Source: Sambucus nigra | Lineage: Eukaryota > Streptophyta > Magnoliopsida > Dipsacales > Adoxaceae | DNA length: 64,000 nt | Assembly (NCBI GenBank): GCA_949130495.1 | Contig: CASBWL010000040.1 | Span: 3,896,674 to 3,960,673, forward strand | Direction of reading: 5' to 3' | Shown: positions 11,643 through 24,218 of the stretch, piece by piece | Layout of the letters: the number at the start of each line of letters is the position of its first letter | Position numbering within the stretch: the stretch's first letter is position 1 | Notes under the pieces: model-generated | Seen by the model: the letters and a program-made list of their open reading frames with translations, nothing else | Database searches by the model: none | What the model was told of the DNA's origin: nothing | Position numbers and translations under genes: made by a program

Positions 11643-12352
11643 CATCCCAATAGTGAACTGGTATGAGTTATTGTAAGAAAACTCAACCAACGGGAGATAT
11701 TGTTCCCAACTACCTTTGAAGTCAACCATACACATACGAAGCATATCCTCCAATATTTGGTTAACCCTTTCGGTCTGCCCATCTGTCTGAGGATGATAGG
11801 AAGTGCTCAATCTCGATTCCGTTCCCAGGGACTCCTGGAAGCTTTTCCAAAAGTGGGAAACAAAGATCTTATCTCTGTCAGAAACAATATTCAAAGGCAC
11901 CCCATGCAATCTAATAATCTCTTCAATAAACAACCGAGCGTAACGAGCAGTGTTATAATAGGTACGGACTAGAAGAAAGTGCGCCGACTTTGTCAAACGA
12001 TCAATGATGACCCATATCGAATCGTGACCCTTTTGTGATGTCGGTAAGCCAGTGATGAAATCCATTGATATGCTCTCCCATTTCCATACCGAAATTTCTA
12101 ACGGCTGCAACAAACCTGCCGGTAGCTGATGATCAATCTTAACCAACTGACAAGTAGTGTATTGTGCTACAAACTCCGAAATATCCCATTTCATACCCGT
12201 CCACCAATACTGACGGCGCATATCTTAATACATCTTATCATTACTCGGATGCACCGAAAATTTTAAACCATGAGATTATACCATCACTGCCCGTCGCAAA
12301 TCTCCATCTTCCAAAATGATAAGCCTTCCATGGAAGCGCAATCCACCCTCAG
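11640..12352 (-). pseudogene. chromovirus pol: integrase zinc-binding region and catalytic core
   Basis: Integrase inserts the cDNA into host DNA. Reading leftwards the frame shows the remnant zinc-binding region, then MDFITGLP (first catalytic Asp), VSDRD (second Asp) and QTERVNQ (catalytic Glu). All three catalytic residues remain. Two in-frame stops occur at 12276-12278 and 12225-12227; the second reads MY-stop-DMRRQ where the family usually has Gln, fitting CAA to TAA. The zinc-binding pair usually seen as C-x2-C reads YTTC, so its first Cys is lost. Confidence 0.85.
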
Positions 12353-13443
12353 AGGCATTCTTTATCCCTGCTTTGGTCTTCTACAATCCTTGCCATAATC
12401 ATGGGAGTAACGGTCATCACGGACATGAACACCCTAGCAACCGCATCTTCATAACTAAGCTCTTTCCATTTAGCTTTCCACACATCAGCTAGTTTTCCCT
12501 CGGGTTTTCTACTCAAGGCATCTTCCACCATGTTCGCCTTGCTCGGATGGTGATGAATATCAAACTGATAATCTTTTATGAATTCCAACCATCGTCGCTG
12601 TCGCATATTCAAATCTTTATGAGTAAATAAATATTGGAACGACTTATGGTCCGTGAAAAGACTAAACTTCTCACCAAGAAGGTAGTGCCTCCAAATCTTC
12701 AGGGCAAAGACAACGGCGGCAAATTCTAAGTTATGCACCGGATAATTTCTTCCATGAGGCTTGAGCTTCCTGGAAGCATAGGCAATAGCTTGTCGCTCCT
12801 GCTGAAGCACACCTCCCAAACCTTGTAGAGATGCGTCGGTGAAGACTAAATATTCCAACCCCGGCTTGGTTAAAGCGAGGACTGGAGTCGAAGTCAATCT
12901 ATCTTTGAGCTCATCGAATGCAGCTTGACAGGAATCATCCCAAACAAATCTGACCCCTTTCCAGGTTAAATTTATCAAAGGACTAGCAATCTTAGAAAAT
13001 CCCTTAATAAATCGACGGTAATAACCCGCCAAACCCAGAAAACTATGAATTTCGGTAGGTGTTGTGGGCTGACCCCACTCCCTCACCGCAACAACTTTAC
13101 TTGGATCCACCGATATACCTTGCGAAGTCACAATATGGCCCAAAAATTGCACTTCCCGCAACCAAAAACCACATTTCTCAAACTTAGCATACAGTTGGTG
13201 ATCCCTTAACCTTTTCAGGACCAACCCCAATTGAATCGCACGGTCATCTTCTGTTTGAGAATACACAAGGATGTCATCGATAAATACGATAACGAATTGG
13301 TCCAGGAAATCCCGAAATACCCTATTCATAAGATCCATGAATACGGCAGGGGCATTGGTTAGTCCAAAAGGCATAACCAAGAATTCATAAGACCCGTACC
13401 TCGTCAGAAAAGCAGTCTTGGATACATCTTGCTCCCGTATCCT
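12353..13443 (-). pseudogene. chromovirus pol: reverse transcriptase second half and RNase H
   Basis: Starts just after a stop at 13444-13446 and continues in the same frame as the upstream RT. Motifs: [18 protein letters not shown], catalytic FIDD near 13273-13284, then the connection with [12 protein letters not shown]. RNase H shows [42 protein letters not shown] and [11 protein letters not shown]. It ends with DALSRK and a frame change near 12370-12385, after which the integrase frame begins. Confidence 0.88.
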
Positions 13444-14460
13444 CTACTGGTGATACCCCGTTCTCAAATCTATCTTAGAGAAGTAGGCCGCTCCCCTGAG
13501 CTGATCGAACAAGTCATCTATACGAGGCAAAGGGTATTTATTCCGGATGGTGACCTTATTTAACTCTCTATAGTCAACCCACAACCGGAGAGAACCATCT
13601 CTTTTCTTCACAAATAACACAGGAGCACCCCACGGTGACGTACTACGCCTAATAAATCCCTGCTCCAACAACTGTTGAATTTGATCTCTTAGCTCCCTCA
13701 TCTCCACAGGAGCCATTCGATAAGGAGTTCGCGCAATCGGTCGAGTTCCCGGCGCTAAGTCAATCATAAACTCAATCTCTCGGCTAGGAGGCAAACCCGA
13801 TATTTCCCAGAAAACGTCCTCAAAATCTCGAACAACGGGAATAGAATCTAAGGGAACAATTGCATCCCGAGAAATCTCTTCCGCAATATAATATAAATAA
13901 GTACCAGTATCTCCCTCTAAATGAGGCATAACCACCAGGAACATATCTTGTCCCGGAACGGTGAAGACTATACTCTTCCCGTAACAATTAACTATAGCAT
14001 GATACTTAACAAGACAATCCATGCCCAAAATCACATCATACCCGACCATGTCAAGGACGAGTAAATCGGCCTCAAAACACAAATTTCCAAGAGTGATCCC
14101 TATGCGTTTGCAAACAAAGAAAATGAGTGAACCGTCACCCATAGAGGACTCAACGCTAGTAAAAGTGCTCTCTGCTGATTTAATCAACTCTGTGGACTGA
14201 GCAAAACTTCTAGAAATAAAAGAATGTGTTGCACCCGTATCAAACAAAATGCGACCCATGTGTCCCTGAATAAGGAACTTACCCTCTATAGCTGGCGGCG
14301 CTGGTTGAAGAGGAGGAAGCATAGCATCCTGAATGTGGTAAACTCTCTCATACTGTAGTTGACCCTGCTGGAGAGGGACAACTGGATTTGGTGCTTGTGG
14401 CGGAAACTGAACATAAGGCTGCTGAGGAACTCGAGGAGGTTGTCCCCCAATCACTTGAGG
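13444..14460 (-). pseudogene. chromovirus pol: protease and reverse transcriptase first half
   Basis: Downstream of the zinc knuckle the frame shows the aspartic protease with [13 protein letters not shown]. It continues to the RT start with [40 protein letters not shown] and [21 protein letters not shown]. It is cut by a TAG at 13444-13446 directly after [10 protein letters not shown]. The family keeps a hydrophobic residue at this place. RT therefore cannot be made as a single protein from this copy. Confidence 0.88.
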
Positions 14461-15555
14461 ATAATATTTCTTATAATGTCCCGCTTCCCCACATTGGAAA
14501 CACTTCCCCACCATATTTTCCTGGCCTTGACCTCTGTTATTTCTGAACTGTCCGAAACGTTGGCCCGGATGGCGCCTACCTCCCTGACCACCCCGACCCG
14601 CTTATTGTGGCGCTGCACCCTCACCTTGCCTGTTTGCATTACCATTAGTATTAAACCCGCCAAAGCGTTGTCTTTTAGACCCGTCCCCTGGGTGGGGATA
14701 CCTTTCTTGTTGCTTATTACCCATAGGTTGGGACGAAGGAAAGGCTCCTCCTCCATTCCCACTCACCCCTGGCTTCCCTACTTGCCCCATTCCTGTAGCT
14801 TTCTTGCTGTTCTGTATGAACAACTGATGCTCCTGGGAATGGAGCAATACCGCATTCATAACCTCACCAAAAGTTTGTAAAGCCGGATTACCTAGCAAAT
14901 GTTGTCGAATTCTCCAGTTTAGACATCCCATAAATTTTGAGACTTTTCTTTCCTCCGGAGTCACCTCTTTCGGCATAAAACTAGCTAACCGGGTAAACTC
15001 CTCTTCGTATTAGGCAACAGATCGTTCTCCCTGAACTAGATCCTGAAGTCTCCTTCTCATCTCCCTTTGAATCGTGAGAGTAAAATACTTCTGGTCGTAT
15101 AAGACCCAAAAATCAGTGATCGACATAGTGTCCCTCTGTTCTGGCGTAGTCATCGACTCCCACCAATGTAACGCTGCTCCAACCAACTTGAAAGTAGCAA
15201 GGACTTTCTTATTTTCCTCACTACAATCCACCATTCGCAAATGGCGTTGCATATCCTTCTTCCATTGATCTGCTCGAACAACATCAGAGCCTCCGTCAAA
15301 CTCCGGGGGATGGCCCTTTAAAAAGGACACCCTGACTCTTTCCCACGGAGAAGGTCCCGCAGGTGCTTGAGCATCCTGTGCCCGCTGTTGAGCTTGTGGT
15401 ATCTGTTGAGCTACTGTGGTCATGGCAGCATTAACTGCATGAGCCACAATGTTGGCTACGTCCGCAACATTAAAAGTTCCTTGGGGCGGTGGAGGACCAA
15501 CATCCTCTTCTACCACTCTATTGTGTCTTGCAGGGCGACCTCTCTTAGGCGGCAT
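14461..15555 (-). pseudogene. chromovirus gag (two in-frame stops, damaged zinc knuckle)
   Basis: Gag forms the particle and packages RNA. The ATG at 15555 opens MPPKRGRPARHNR, followed by the retrotransposon gag fold (FDGGSDVVRADQWKKDMQRH, ALHWWESM). Stops at 15010-15012 and 14602-14604 are in frame with the rest; the first lies where relatives read SVAQYE, so CAA to TAA is likely. The knuckle at 14461-14502 reads [14 protein letters not shown], so the last Cys of C-x2-C-x4-H-x4-C has become Tyr. The downstream gag-pol continues in the same frame, so this was one long polyprotein. Confidence 0.88.
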
Positions 15556-15720
15556 CTTAGATGAAGGGACAATAGTGTTAGAAAACTATTCACAACAATA
15601 TATTTCACAGAAGATTGCAATTATAAGCAACAAAGCAGTCTTATCATTAGGCTTTATATCAAAGAACGCTATGGTAGATCGTGACAAGTCCACATAGATT
15701 CTAGTACTCTAGAACCCAGT

Positions 15721-15732
15721 GCTCTGATACCA
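15721..15732 (-). other. primer-binding site of the chromovirus (initiator Met tRNA)
   Basis: On the minus strand this reads TGGTATCAGAGC, complementary to the 3' end of plant initiator Met tRNA. It lies two bases inside the LTR edge at 15735. Confidence 0.9.
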
Positions 15733-16300
15733 TATGTGACAACCCGCACTCTGAGGTAAGGGGTGGCCAGCCCGATACTCCGACATATACGGAAATCATG
15801 GATGGAAATCATACTCAGCACCACAAATATAGTACGAGTAACCGAGAAAACCACCCATTAATTCAGAAAATAGGTTGTCAAAATAATTTATTTGATTTTA
15901 AAAGTTAAGTTAAGAAAACAATTTAAACAACCCATTCAAGAAAAAATGGAATTCAAAGAAACATAGATAACATACATCTAAAATGAACATATACAAGGGG
16001 AGGACCGAATATGCTGTCGGTCCACAGCTACACAAAAGGATTTACAACAGTTATATGTACTTAGTACATTCATTATACAATTACAAGTTTGGGCCACTCG
16101 CCCGAATGACAGACCCGATAATAACTAGATATAAAAAATGATGGCGTCTAGCAAAACGTCCTGTAATATCCGCAATTTCATACAGATCCTTAAAAGCAAA
16201 ATATTAGAAATTTCAACACGGGCGTCCTTGTGGAGGAGCACCTGGGCGGATACAATTACATGCACAACATAGAAGAAAATGAACGGGTCAGTACCCGGTT

Positions 16301-16308
16301 TTTATATA
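16301..16308 (-). promoter_or_regulatory. TATA box of the chromovirus 5' LTR
   Basis: TATATAAA on the minus strand, about 570 bp before the LTR edge. It is conserved in the other LTR at 8817-8824. Confidence 0.5.
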
Positions 16309-17389
16309 GTTCCCAGATGAACAAAAAGCATGCTAGATATGAACAGTTAATCATGAGGATGAGCATCAAGCATCTAGCAACCTAACCATGAAATATAAAT
16401 GAGACAGTTTAAATGACATGCCTAAGATAAACTATGCAAGAAAATGAAATTATGCGATTATTAAATTAAAAGCTTCTCTTCACCAATTTCCACTTTAATC
16501 CAGTTTCAATTCCTTAATAGGAATACAATATCATCATTTTCTTATTTCCTTTCAATTCTTATTCCTTAGCAGGAATGTAATTATCATAATACATTTTAGT
16601 GGAAATATGCAACCCTCAAGTCCCACTTGAGTTTAGAAAAGTTATATTCTTATACATATAACGATTCTAAGACCGCCCCTCCGAGTTTCCCCACTGGGCA
16701 CGCCCCTAAATGACTATCATCTTCCACGGGCCCATCAAACAAGGCAGCCTGGGTACCTAACGCACGTCGGGAAGTGGCCATATGCCTACGAGTGAGTCAT
16801 AACCACACCCGAAATTACCCCACTAGTGCAGAAAATACATATAATAAACCCGCATATGGCCGAGGACTATAGTCTCCCTGCATTCACTAGTCAAGGAACA
16901 TCACCTCATGCCCGAGCTTCCCTTATGATAGCATTTAGTGAGGTGTGTTTAAGTAAATTAGCATTTACTATGAAAACCATACTTTTCATTTCCATTAACA
17001 TTTATGTGTTTCATTTGTTTGAAACCATGATCATAGGATATTTCATTTATTTTCATCCTAGGATATGCCTCGAATAAATCTTCAAGGGATCACAATCACT
17101 CCCAGAACTTAAGGTCTTAGGTATCTCGATCAAGCCCCTACAGTCTCCAAGCATGGGCCTACAACCTCCATCCATTTATTTGGATGGACAAGAAAAGTGA
17201 TGCCTTACCATCACTTAGGACAACCCCTCCCCCGGACATAACCCCAAGTGAAACCCATTCAACATTAGGGTGCCAACCAGCTCAACTAGGATTCTAAAAG
17301 CCAAGGTTTACTTCATTCAAGAAGAGTCCTAAATTCCTATGAGAAGAAAAGAGTTTAAAAACAAAAGTATAAAATTGGAAGAGAAAACA

Positions 17390-17590
17390 GGGGACCGGTC
17401 GACCGGTCCCGAGATCGTGTCTCAAGTTTTAACTTTTGAAAGAAAGCAGAAAGTTCATTTCGGACGAGCCAGTCGACCGGTAGGGGGACCGCGGTCAACC
17501 GCGCCCTCAATTTCATGCCTTTGAAAGAAAGCAGTGTGCCCTCCTCCGAAGACCCGGTCGACCGGTCTGAGAGACGCGGTCGACCGGCCA
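17390..17590. repeat. GGTCGACC palindrome array in the right LTR
   Basis: GGTCGACC at 17397-17404, 17556-17563 and 17578-17585, with AGTCGACC near 17471 and a GACCGCGGTC palindrome near 17487. The 22-bp unit with GGTCTGAGAGACGC occurs once fewer than in the left LTR. Confidence 0.85.
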
Positions 17591-18446
17591 TTGCATACCT
17601 AGACCAATCTTCCTAAGCTTCATACAACCCCAAAAACTCAACTAACAACCAAACTCATCCAATCCTCATTTAATGATACTAAAAGATCGTAAATGCTCCC
17701 ATCAACATTTTTCTACCTTAATCCACAATAAATCTCCACCAAAGACATTAATACCATGAATCTAACTAAATACAACAACTACATTACGTCAAAACCATTA
17801 CATAACTAACCATACTAATTATCCATCTTAAACCATATAATAGCAAGTAGAAAACTTGCCTTGGGGCTTCAATTTCAGTCTTGGTTGAAGAGGAAAGCAA
17901 GATCAAACCACCAATTCTTCAATCTGACCCCTTTTCTCACAATTTCTTCCACTCTCACTCTCTCTTTTAGGGCTAGAACACTAGGGCAAATAAGAGGAAA
18001 TGAAAGGCTTGGGAAAGACTAAAACGTGGCCTTAGATTAAAGGTCTCCAATCTTAGTGTCAATACCGCAATAATTTAATTTCTAATACGCAATATGCCAA
18101 AGCCAGTCAAAAGTGCCCAAAATCTCAAAATACAATATGGCACACATTTCGACTGTTTCGCACCTCCCAGAACTAACTACACCCTCCAAAATCTCATTTG
18201 GAAATATTATTAGCCATTTTAAGTTCCGGTTCCCATTTTAATTCAAATTGCCATTTTAATTTTCATGACAAAATAAAACACCACATGGTAATAACTACTT
18301 ACACACGTGGTAATTATGCAACTTATTAGTAAATATTAACTTATTTCATCAAATTAATACTTACCCACATCCGACATTTTATATATGCAACTACTCAACA
18401 CAGTAAATAAATATAAAATGGGCTCCCAAAAGCGAGGGTTGTTACA

Positions 18447-18779
18447 TAAATGAAAGTAAGTGTTAAATGTAAATGGGGATCGTATTCCCGTGTGAATCCA
18501 TATGGGTAAAAAAAATAATACTATTATTTTTTACCCCTTATAATTCTACATGAAACTCACAATTGTTTATATAAAAAATTAATATGTAAACACATTTATA
18601 TTAAATGTTTATATAATTTTACACCTTATAATTCTCAATGTGGGTTTTCACTTATAAAATAATTATAAAAGCAACATGGACCTTTCAAAGGCTCATTTAA
18701 GCTTCCAGTTATTTTAAAAAATTGCACCAAGGCATAATTTTTTTTAAATACCACCCACCCACACACACATGTATATATA
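18447..18779. other. short AT-rich spacer between chromovirus and Helitron
   Basis: Begins with the right TAAAT target duplication and ends with CACACACATGTATATATA next to the Helitron terminus. No gene is seen. Confidence 0.6.
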
Positions 18780-18810
18780 CTAGCGGAATGTCGTGCCTGA
18801 AGGCACGACA
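18780..18810 (-). other. Helitron 3' terminus: hairpin plus CTAG
   Basis: TGTCGTGCC (18789-18797) pairs perfectly with GGCACGACA (18802-18810) around a TGAA loop. CTAG at 18780-18783 is the terminal tetranucleotide on the minus strand, and A at 18779 gives the expected flanking T. Confidence 0.85.
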
Positions 18811-21413
18811 AAAGATTCCAAAGTACATAATAGCGAAAAGGCAAAAATTTCAAAAATACGTAATCGAAAAACAACAAAAATTTCCAATAAATGCACGATT
18901 ATAAATTTGAAAAGTATAAAGTAGTGTAAAATATAAATAATAAATGGTTTGTATATTATAAGTGTAAATTTTCAAAGTATTAAATTGTCTAAGCTTAAGT
19001 CATGAAATTTCTTTTACAATACAAATGTGTAAATATTTTTTAAAAAATTGGGCAAAATTCCCATTGTTTATAGGACTATCGACCCTATTTAAGAAATAAA
19101 GAAAATTAATCCAACAAAATAAATAGTCCATTTTGGACCTCCTATAAGCAACATAATCAAAATATGCTCAATTGCATAAAATCTGACAATATCAATTTAA
19201 AAAAAAAATGGACATAGTCTCCTTTGTTTAGTGAACTATCCACCCTACTTAAGGGATAACAATTAATTCAACAATATTTAAATCGTCGTGCCTTCATCGA
19301 ACAAATACTTCATCTTGGCCTTCATAATACACCCTTCCAACTTATTTAGCCCTTCTTCGAGACTAATTATTTTTCTTATCCTTCCACTCGTTCTCCTTCA
19401 ATTACTCGGTACTTTACCCAATCGGTCTAACCACCGCTTCTCGAGCCCAACCAACCATAATAGCCTCTGCACCCAACCATAATAGCCTCAACTAGGAGCT
19501 TGTAAATGTGTCAAAGGGATTAATACATGTTTCCAGACATTCAAAAGGGTCCTCTGCACCCAGCCACCAACACTTTCATTCAAGGAGCCTATCTGCAGAA
19601 TCGAAAGGGGGTGAGGGTGAGACAAATTAATAGCAGTGAAGAAATTAGAATGCCTAGTTGCCTACTTTGTTAAACACTTGTTTGAAAAGTGAAACTTTCA
19701 TACTTACCTGGGTAATCTTTGGACAACGGGAAGTGTAATTGCAATAAGTCTATGGGTCACCTAAAATATAAACAACCAAATAACATAAATTGTTAGCGAG
19801 CAAAGTATTGAAACTCTCCTCCGCTTCGTTTCACACGCAATGGAAAGTGTAAAGTTTTAAATAAGAGCATTCATCAAAACTAAATATATTGAAATATAAT
19901 TCCTCAAATCACATTTAAAAAATGAGATAGTTCACTTCGAAGGAAAGTTAATGAAAGTATGAGCATGGTTCTTGTTTCCAAATTCAAATAACTAAGATGT
20001 ATTTTTTTATACAAAGGAACTAAGAAGTTTTTTTTGGCAAAATAACTGAGATGTTGTGGACACCAAACATCCGCACCCAACATTAAACACTGTTAGTATA
20101 CTAAAGTTAAAAGAATATGAAAAAGAAGAATTACCATTAAACTATAAAAAACAACCCCAATTAGAAAATAACTTTGGAACAACATCACATCATTTGGCAA
20201 AAACTGAGTGATCAAGTCCTTGGAAGATGCTAGTATGTGGTCCCATCGATCAGTAGGCAACTAAAGATCTGTATCTCTAATAGCAGAGCATGATTTTCTT
20301 AGTGGTTACAAAAGCAACATTAGCTGAACATGCATCAAACAGAGTGAGCAGTGATCAAGTCCTTAGTAGAGCCTTCTATTTTATTTTATCGTACCTGTAA
20401 GAATTGGCACCAATATTCGACTAATGGACACTGTTTCTGTAAATAACAACTGCCATATCCCAATCATTGTATCCAATGCTAATGTTTTTTTACCCCACTC
20501 TTTTTCCCAACCGAAGGCCAAAGTTATAAATCTTGCAAAACTTTTGTTCAACTTTTAGCTCAGAGTGCATAAATGGTATTCTTTCATATAACTTCTCAAG
20601 TTAATCAATTCTGAGACCTTGTAATCCCCCAAAAAATTCCTGCTTCGAAAATTATGGTGCAAAGTTGATAAGATCTTTGAATTCAACCAACACAACTATA
20701 ATAGCAAACTGTAATCAATTGTGGTGCAAAGTTTATAAGAAAAATAATTAAAGTTTGACAAAGTCGCATATTGATGAAATTAACCAAAATGAAATGATTA
20801 AACAATTTTTAAATCAAAACAAAATAAAGACTACATTATGATGCATTACGTAACTTCATAAACATTACACCATATTAAAAATCAATTTGGCAAACCCATT
20901 CGTTACGCTAACCTAAAACGTAGAAGAAGCATGTGAGCAAAAGAAATAAAAGCATAAAAAGCATATAATGAATGTGTGCTTAAATAATTTTGTCGATATA
21001 ATGATGCACTGATCTACAAATTTTGGATGGTCACTAACAGGATGGTCACTTACAGGAGGAAGCTGTGTTTGGTACTTTGTTTATGAGTAGATAAAATATT
21101 GGCTATATCTATTTACTATCTTCTGGTGGCCCACATAATAGGTCAAATAACCTCTCCGTCCAATGTACATTTGTTAAAGGAAACAGATGTAGTGAGACAT
21201 ACCAATACTCACATAACTAATAAGTGAAATCAATTGAAAATATAGAGAAAAATTAATTACTTTCATATACGAAATCAATCCAGTAATTTTAAGATCAAAA
21301 GTCAAGAAAAGATAAGTGAAATTTCATTCATGAAGTTTCTTAAATTATACCATCAAGAAAAGATAATTGAAAAGATAAGTGAAGTTTCCATGTAACCCCA
21401 AATGTTCCTCTAC
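18811..21413. other. Helitron 3' non-coding region
   Basis: AT-rich with no recognisable gene. A short diverged direct repeat is visible: GGACTATCGACCCTATTTAAG near 19072 and GAACTATCCACCCTACTTAAG near 19234. It may hold introns of Helitron passenger sequence. Confidence 0.4.
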
Positions 21414-21989
21414 TCAACGTATATGGAACATATCTAGGTCAAGGCCCAACGTATCGAATGCAGTATATAGGAGAAAATTAAACCACAGGTCACCTATCTG
21501 GGTCATCACAACCCTATCACTCAACGGCATACTTTGTGTGTAGATCGAATAAAACAACCTCTTCGTGCACTCAAGGAGTCCTTCATCACAATACGATATC
21601 CAGCATTGATCACAGACGAACGAAATATAACTGCTGACGGGGATGTGCATTTTAGTGATCGAGCAATATTGTGCAAATTCATAAACTGAGGAACATCTGG
21701 CAACTCCTCTGAAATAGTTGTCAGTACAGCAGATACTCAATTGTAAGTCGGATAACGGTCCTGCATAGACAACACATCTGCTAGTAATGAAGTTACCCAT
21801 TCTTGAGCATGGATGGGAGAGAATCCTAGCAAGCTTAATATTTTGTGTAACAACATCGCGATTTTGAACGAATAATATTCTATGTAGAATATTGAAAATA
21901 GAAAAACAAAATAAATACCACATTACAGGAATTGCACAACACATGAAAAGATGCTTTCTACATAACAAAAAACTTATGGACAACAACAA
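21414..21989 (-). pseudogene. probable RPA70-like single-stranded DNA-binding fragment carried by the Helitron
   Basis: A 191-residue open frame lies downstream of the helicase on the same strand, where plant Helitrons often carry RPA-like genes. Toward its C-terminus it reads FVCDQCWISYCDEGLLECTK, then RVVMTQIGDLWF and TAFDTLG. This resembles the zinc-ribbon OB-fold of RPA70: C-x2-C, a later Cys before a basic residue, a YR-x-VM-x-I-x-D strand and TAFD-x2-G. The first part is not recognisable and the start is probably an intron edge. The likeness is by eye only. It could also be a chance frame. Confidence 0.4.
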
Positions 21990-23827
21990 ACAAACACACA
22001 GTTAGGTGTATTAACTGTATAAATTGTACACGATGCGTAAGCATTGAAACATATTATTTTTTTAACAATAGAAACACAAATCCATTTGGATAAATTCTAA
22101 AAAACACAAATCCATTTGGATAAGTTCTAAAAACACAAATTTTGTGAATTAAAAACATATAAAACTAAATATCGTACTCTAAAATATCAATATGAATACC
22201 AACATGCCATTGAAGTGTTTTGTGATTTGATTCGAGATGTAAAATCAGTTACATCTGCAAAATAGAGGAGCTAAATTCTTGAGACTGTGACTTAGATTAT
22301 AAAAAATAGGGAGAGATGCATTTCCAATTTTCAAATCTTGTCAAAAAATTAAATGACAAAGAAGCACTTAATAGGATAGCAATTGTATGTGCAATAATCA
22401 TGTATAGTTATCAAATCATTTATAACTTCCTTGCAAAGAACAAAGTGCATGCCTCACAGTTATATGCGTAATATAATAAAAGTTAACAAATTAGTTTGCA
22501 TATTTCCATAGCATCCATAAACTTCGGATAAAAGCTGAACCGTTGTTCTCTTAAAAAAAGGCACAATAGCACCTCAAATTGAATATATACAAATATAATC
22601 ATTAAATATGGACAAACTGATTTCAGAATACAAAGTGCAACTAAGAGAAGTAAGGTAAACCAAAAAATAAGTAACCAAATAATATCAACTAAAGAGAGGA
22701 ATCAATAAAGAGTAACTAAAACCATTATTAAGATCTAGAATTACAGTCTTCATATCTGGGAAGATAAAAAACTATAACATCAAGTCCATGTATTTGGTAA
22801 TTGTATGAAATCTGTTAACTAAATATGGTTATCATGTAACTTCAATTATCTGAAAAGAATATCAAACAAAGTAAATTAAAAATGAACCTTCACCTGCTCT
22901 CATCCATTCGTTACATAACACAAATAATAAAGCGAAAAGGGAAGGGGATATGAAGTAAGTACCTTGGTCATGTGGACTTCGAAACTCAGGAATCTGTTGC
23001 ACGATTAATTGGAATTGCTTCATGTGATCCTCCTATCTCTGCACCTTCTGATCTTATTTTCATTAATGAACAGAGGTTTCGTCAATTGATGGATCAGACA
23101 AACCTTAGATAATGCAATCTAAGATGCTTAATTAGGGAATATCTAAAAACTAAGAAATTTAAATAAATTCACGGGGTGCAAGGGATTTATTTCGAAAGCC
23201 TTTTTTCTCGTGCTTGAATTGCAAAAATTGAGACCCCAGGGGATATGAGGATCTGGACAAAGAAGTAGGGAGTGTTGCTTATTAGCATTATTGCCAAGGT
23301 GGTTGTGGTAGACAACGGACATGAGTCATTGGTTTGCAGCAACTGGTGGTGAGGGGACAACAGGGGTGGGGGGGTCGGGTATTGCAAATTCTCTCACGGT
23401 TGCGACACTGCACAAAAACAAAAATCAAATAATCAATAACATAATTTGTACGTGATAAACACATTTATAGGGTTAAAAACCATCACGCGTGACTGATCTT
23501 TGTGTTAATATTGACATGGAAATATTAACACAAAGTGATATGAATGAGTAATCATACCTGGAAATACGACAACTGGACTTTTGAAGCATCGCCCAATAAA
23601 AATAATAAAAATGAAGAACTTGAAACACTAAGGAAATAAAAGACATGATTGAGCCATTTTATAATTATGCCATAGTTCTTTACAATCCATTAAACCAAAA
23701 GCCACAAACCAAGTTTTGGCAATTTTCCCTTACAAAAATACCTACAGACTATTTAAGGTAAAAGAAAGGCTAAGCATACTATAAAAAAGTGGGAGCATAG
23801 AGTTTACAAAAGTAGTATAGATAGGCA
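21990..23827. other. Helitron interior, intron-like sequence
   Basis: AT-rich. An exon-like minus-strand piece near 22969-23020 reads MKQFQLIVQQIPEFRSPHD and is followed by a possible GTACTT donor. I cannot assign it to a known domain. Confidence 0.35.
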
Positions 23828-23959
23828 TCAAAAAATTAATATCGCATTGATAGGCAATGACATTGCACTCCTGGGATACATTCTCTGAACCACTCTAAGA
23901 AATGTGCCTGTATCGAACTCAACGTATTTCCAATGAAGAGTAGGGCTGTGCACGACAAT
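23828..23959 (-). pseudogene. possible terminal exon of unknown function inside the Helitron
   Basis: After a TTTCTTCTAG acceptor the minus strand has an open 43-codon frame with IVVHSPTLHWKYVEF and FLRVVQRMYPRSAMSLP, ending TGA at 23828-23830. A short exon-like stretch near 24060-24120 precedes it. The product is not recognised. It could be a host fragment picked up by the Helitron. Confidence 0.3.
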
Positions 23960-24218
23960 CTAGAAGAAACATTAATAGTTAGTATTGATTAAAGAAAACA
24001 TATGAAATGGAAAAGAGATATATAAACGGCATATAGATGATGTACCTTGTTGTGGGAACGCCATTTAAATAATTTGCGCGAATTTATCCACTTTTGATGC
24101 GTAGCCATCGGCTCCCAATCCTAATAAAGGTTGTAAAATGGTTAGAAGTTGATATAGAATCGTCACATGTATAAAGATATTGCACATAAAAAACTAATGA
24201 CATACATCTCATTGGGGT

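Larger units (their letters stand above)
8251..18446 (-). mobile_element. full-length Ty3-gypsy chromovirus (Tekay/Del-like) with 2.7-kb LTRs, defective
   Basis: Two direct repeats of about 2.7 kb (8251-10972 and 15735-18446) start TGTGACAACCC and end GTTGTTACA. They enclose a minus-strand gag-pol ending in a chromodomain. TAAAT flanks both sides (8246-8250 and 18447-18451), a perfect 5-bp target duplication. An initiator Met tRNA primer site lies beside the right LTR, which is the 5' LTR, and a polypurine tract beside the left one. Gag starting MPPKRGRPARH, the long LTRs and the chromodomain suggest the Tekay/Del group, as I know it. The polyprotein carries several stops and frameshifts, so the copy is not autonomous. 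Confidence 0.93.
15735..18446 (-). repeat. 5' LTR of the chromovirus (right on the plus strand)
   Basis: 2712 bp, TGTGACAACC to GTTGTTACA, next to the primer site and therefore the promoter copy for the minus-strand element. Its palindrome array has GGTCGACC at 17397, 17556 and 17578 plus AGTCGACC near 17471, with one fewer 22-bp unit than the sister LTR and other small indels there. Confidence 0.93.

Noticed and set aside
11314..15697. Plus-strand frames across the chromovirus interior
   Set aside because: They are antisense shadows of gag-pol, which has clear domains on the minus strand.
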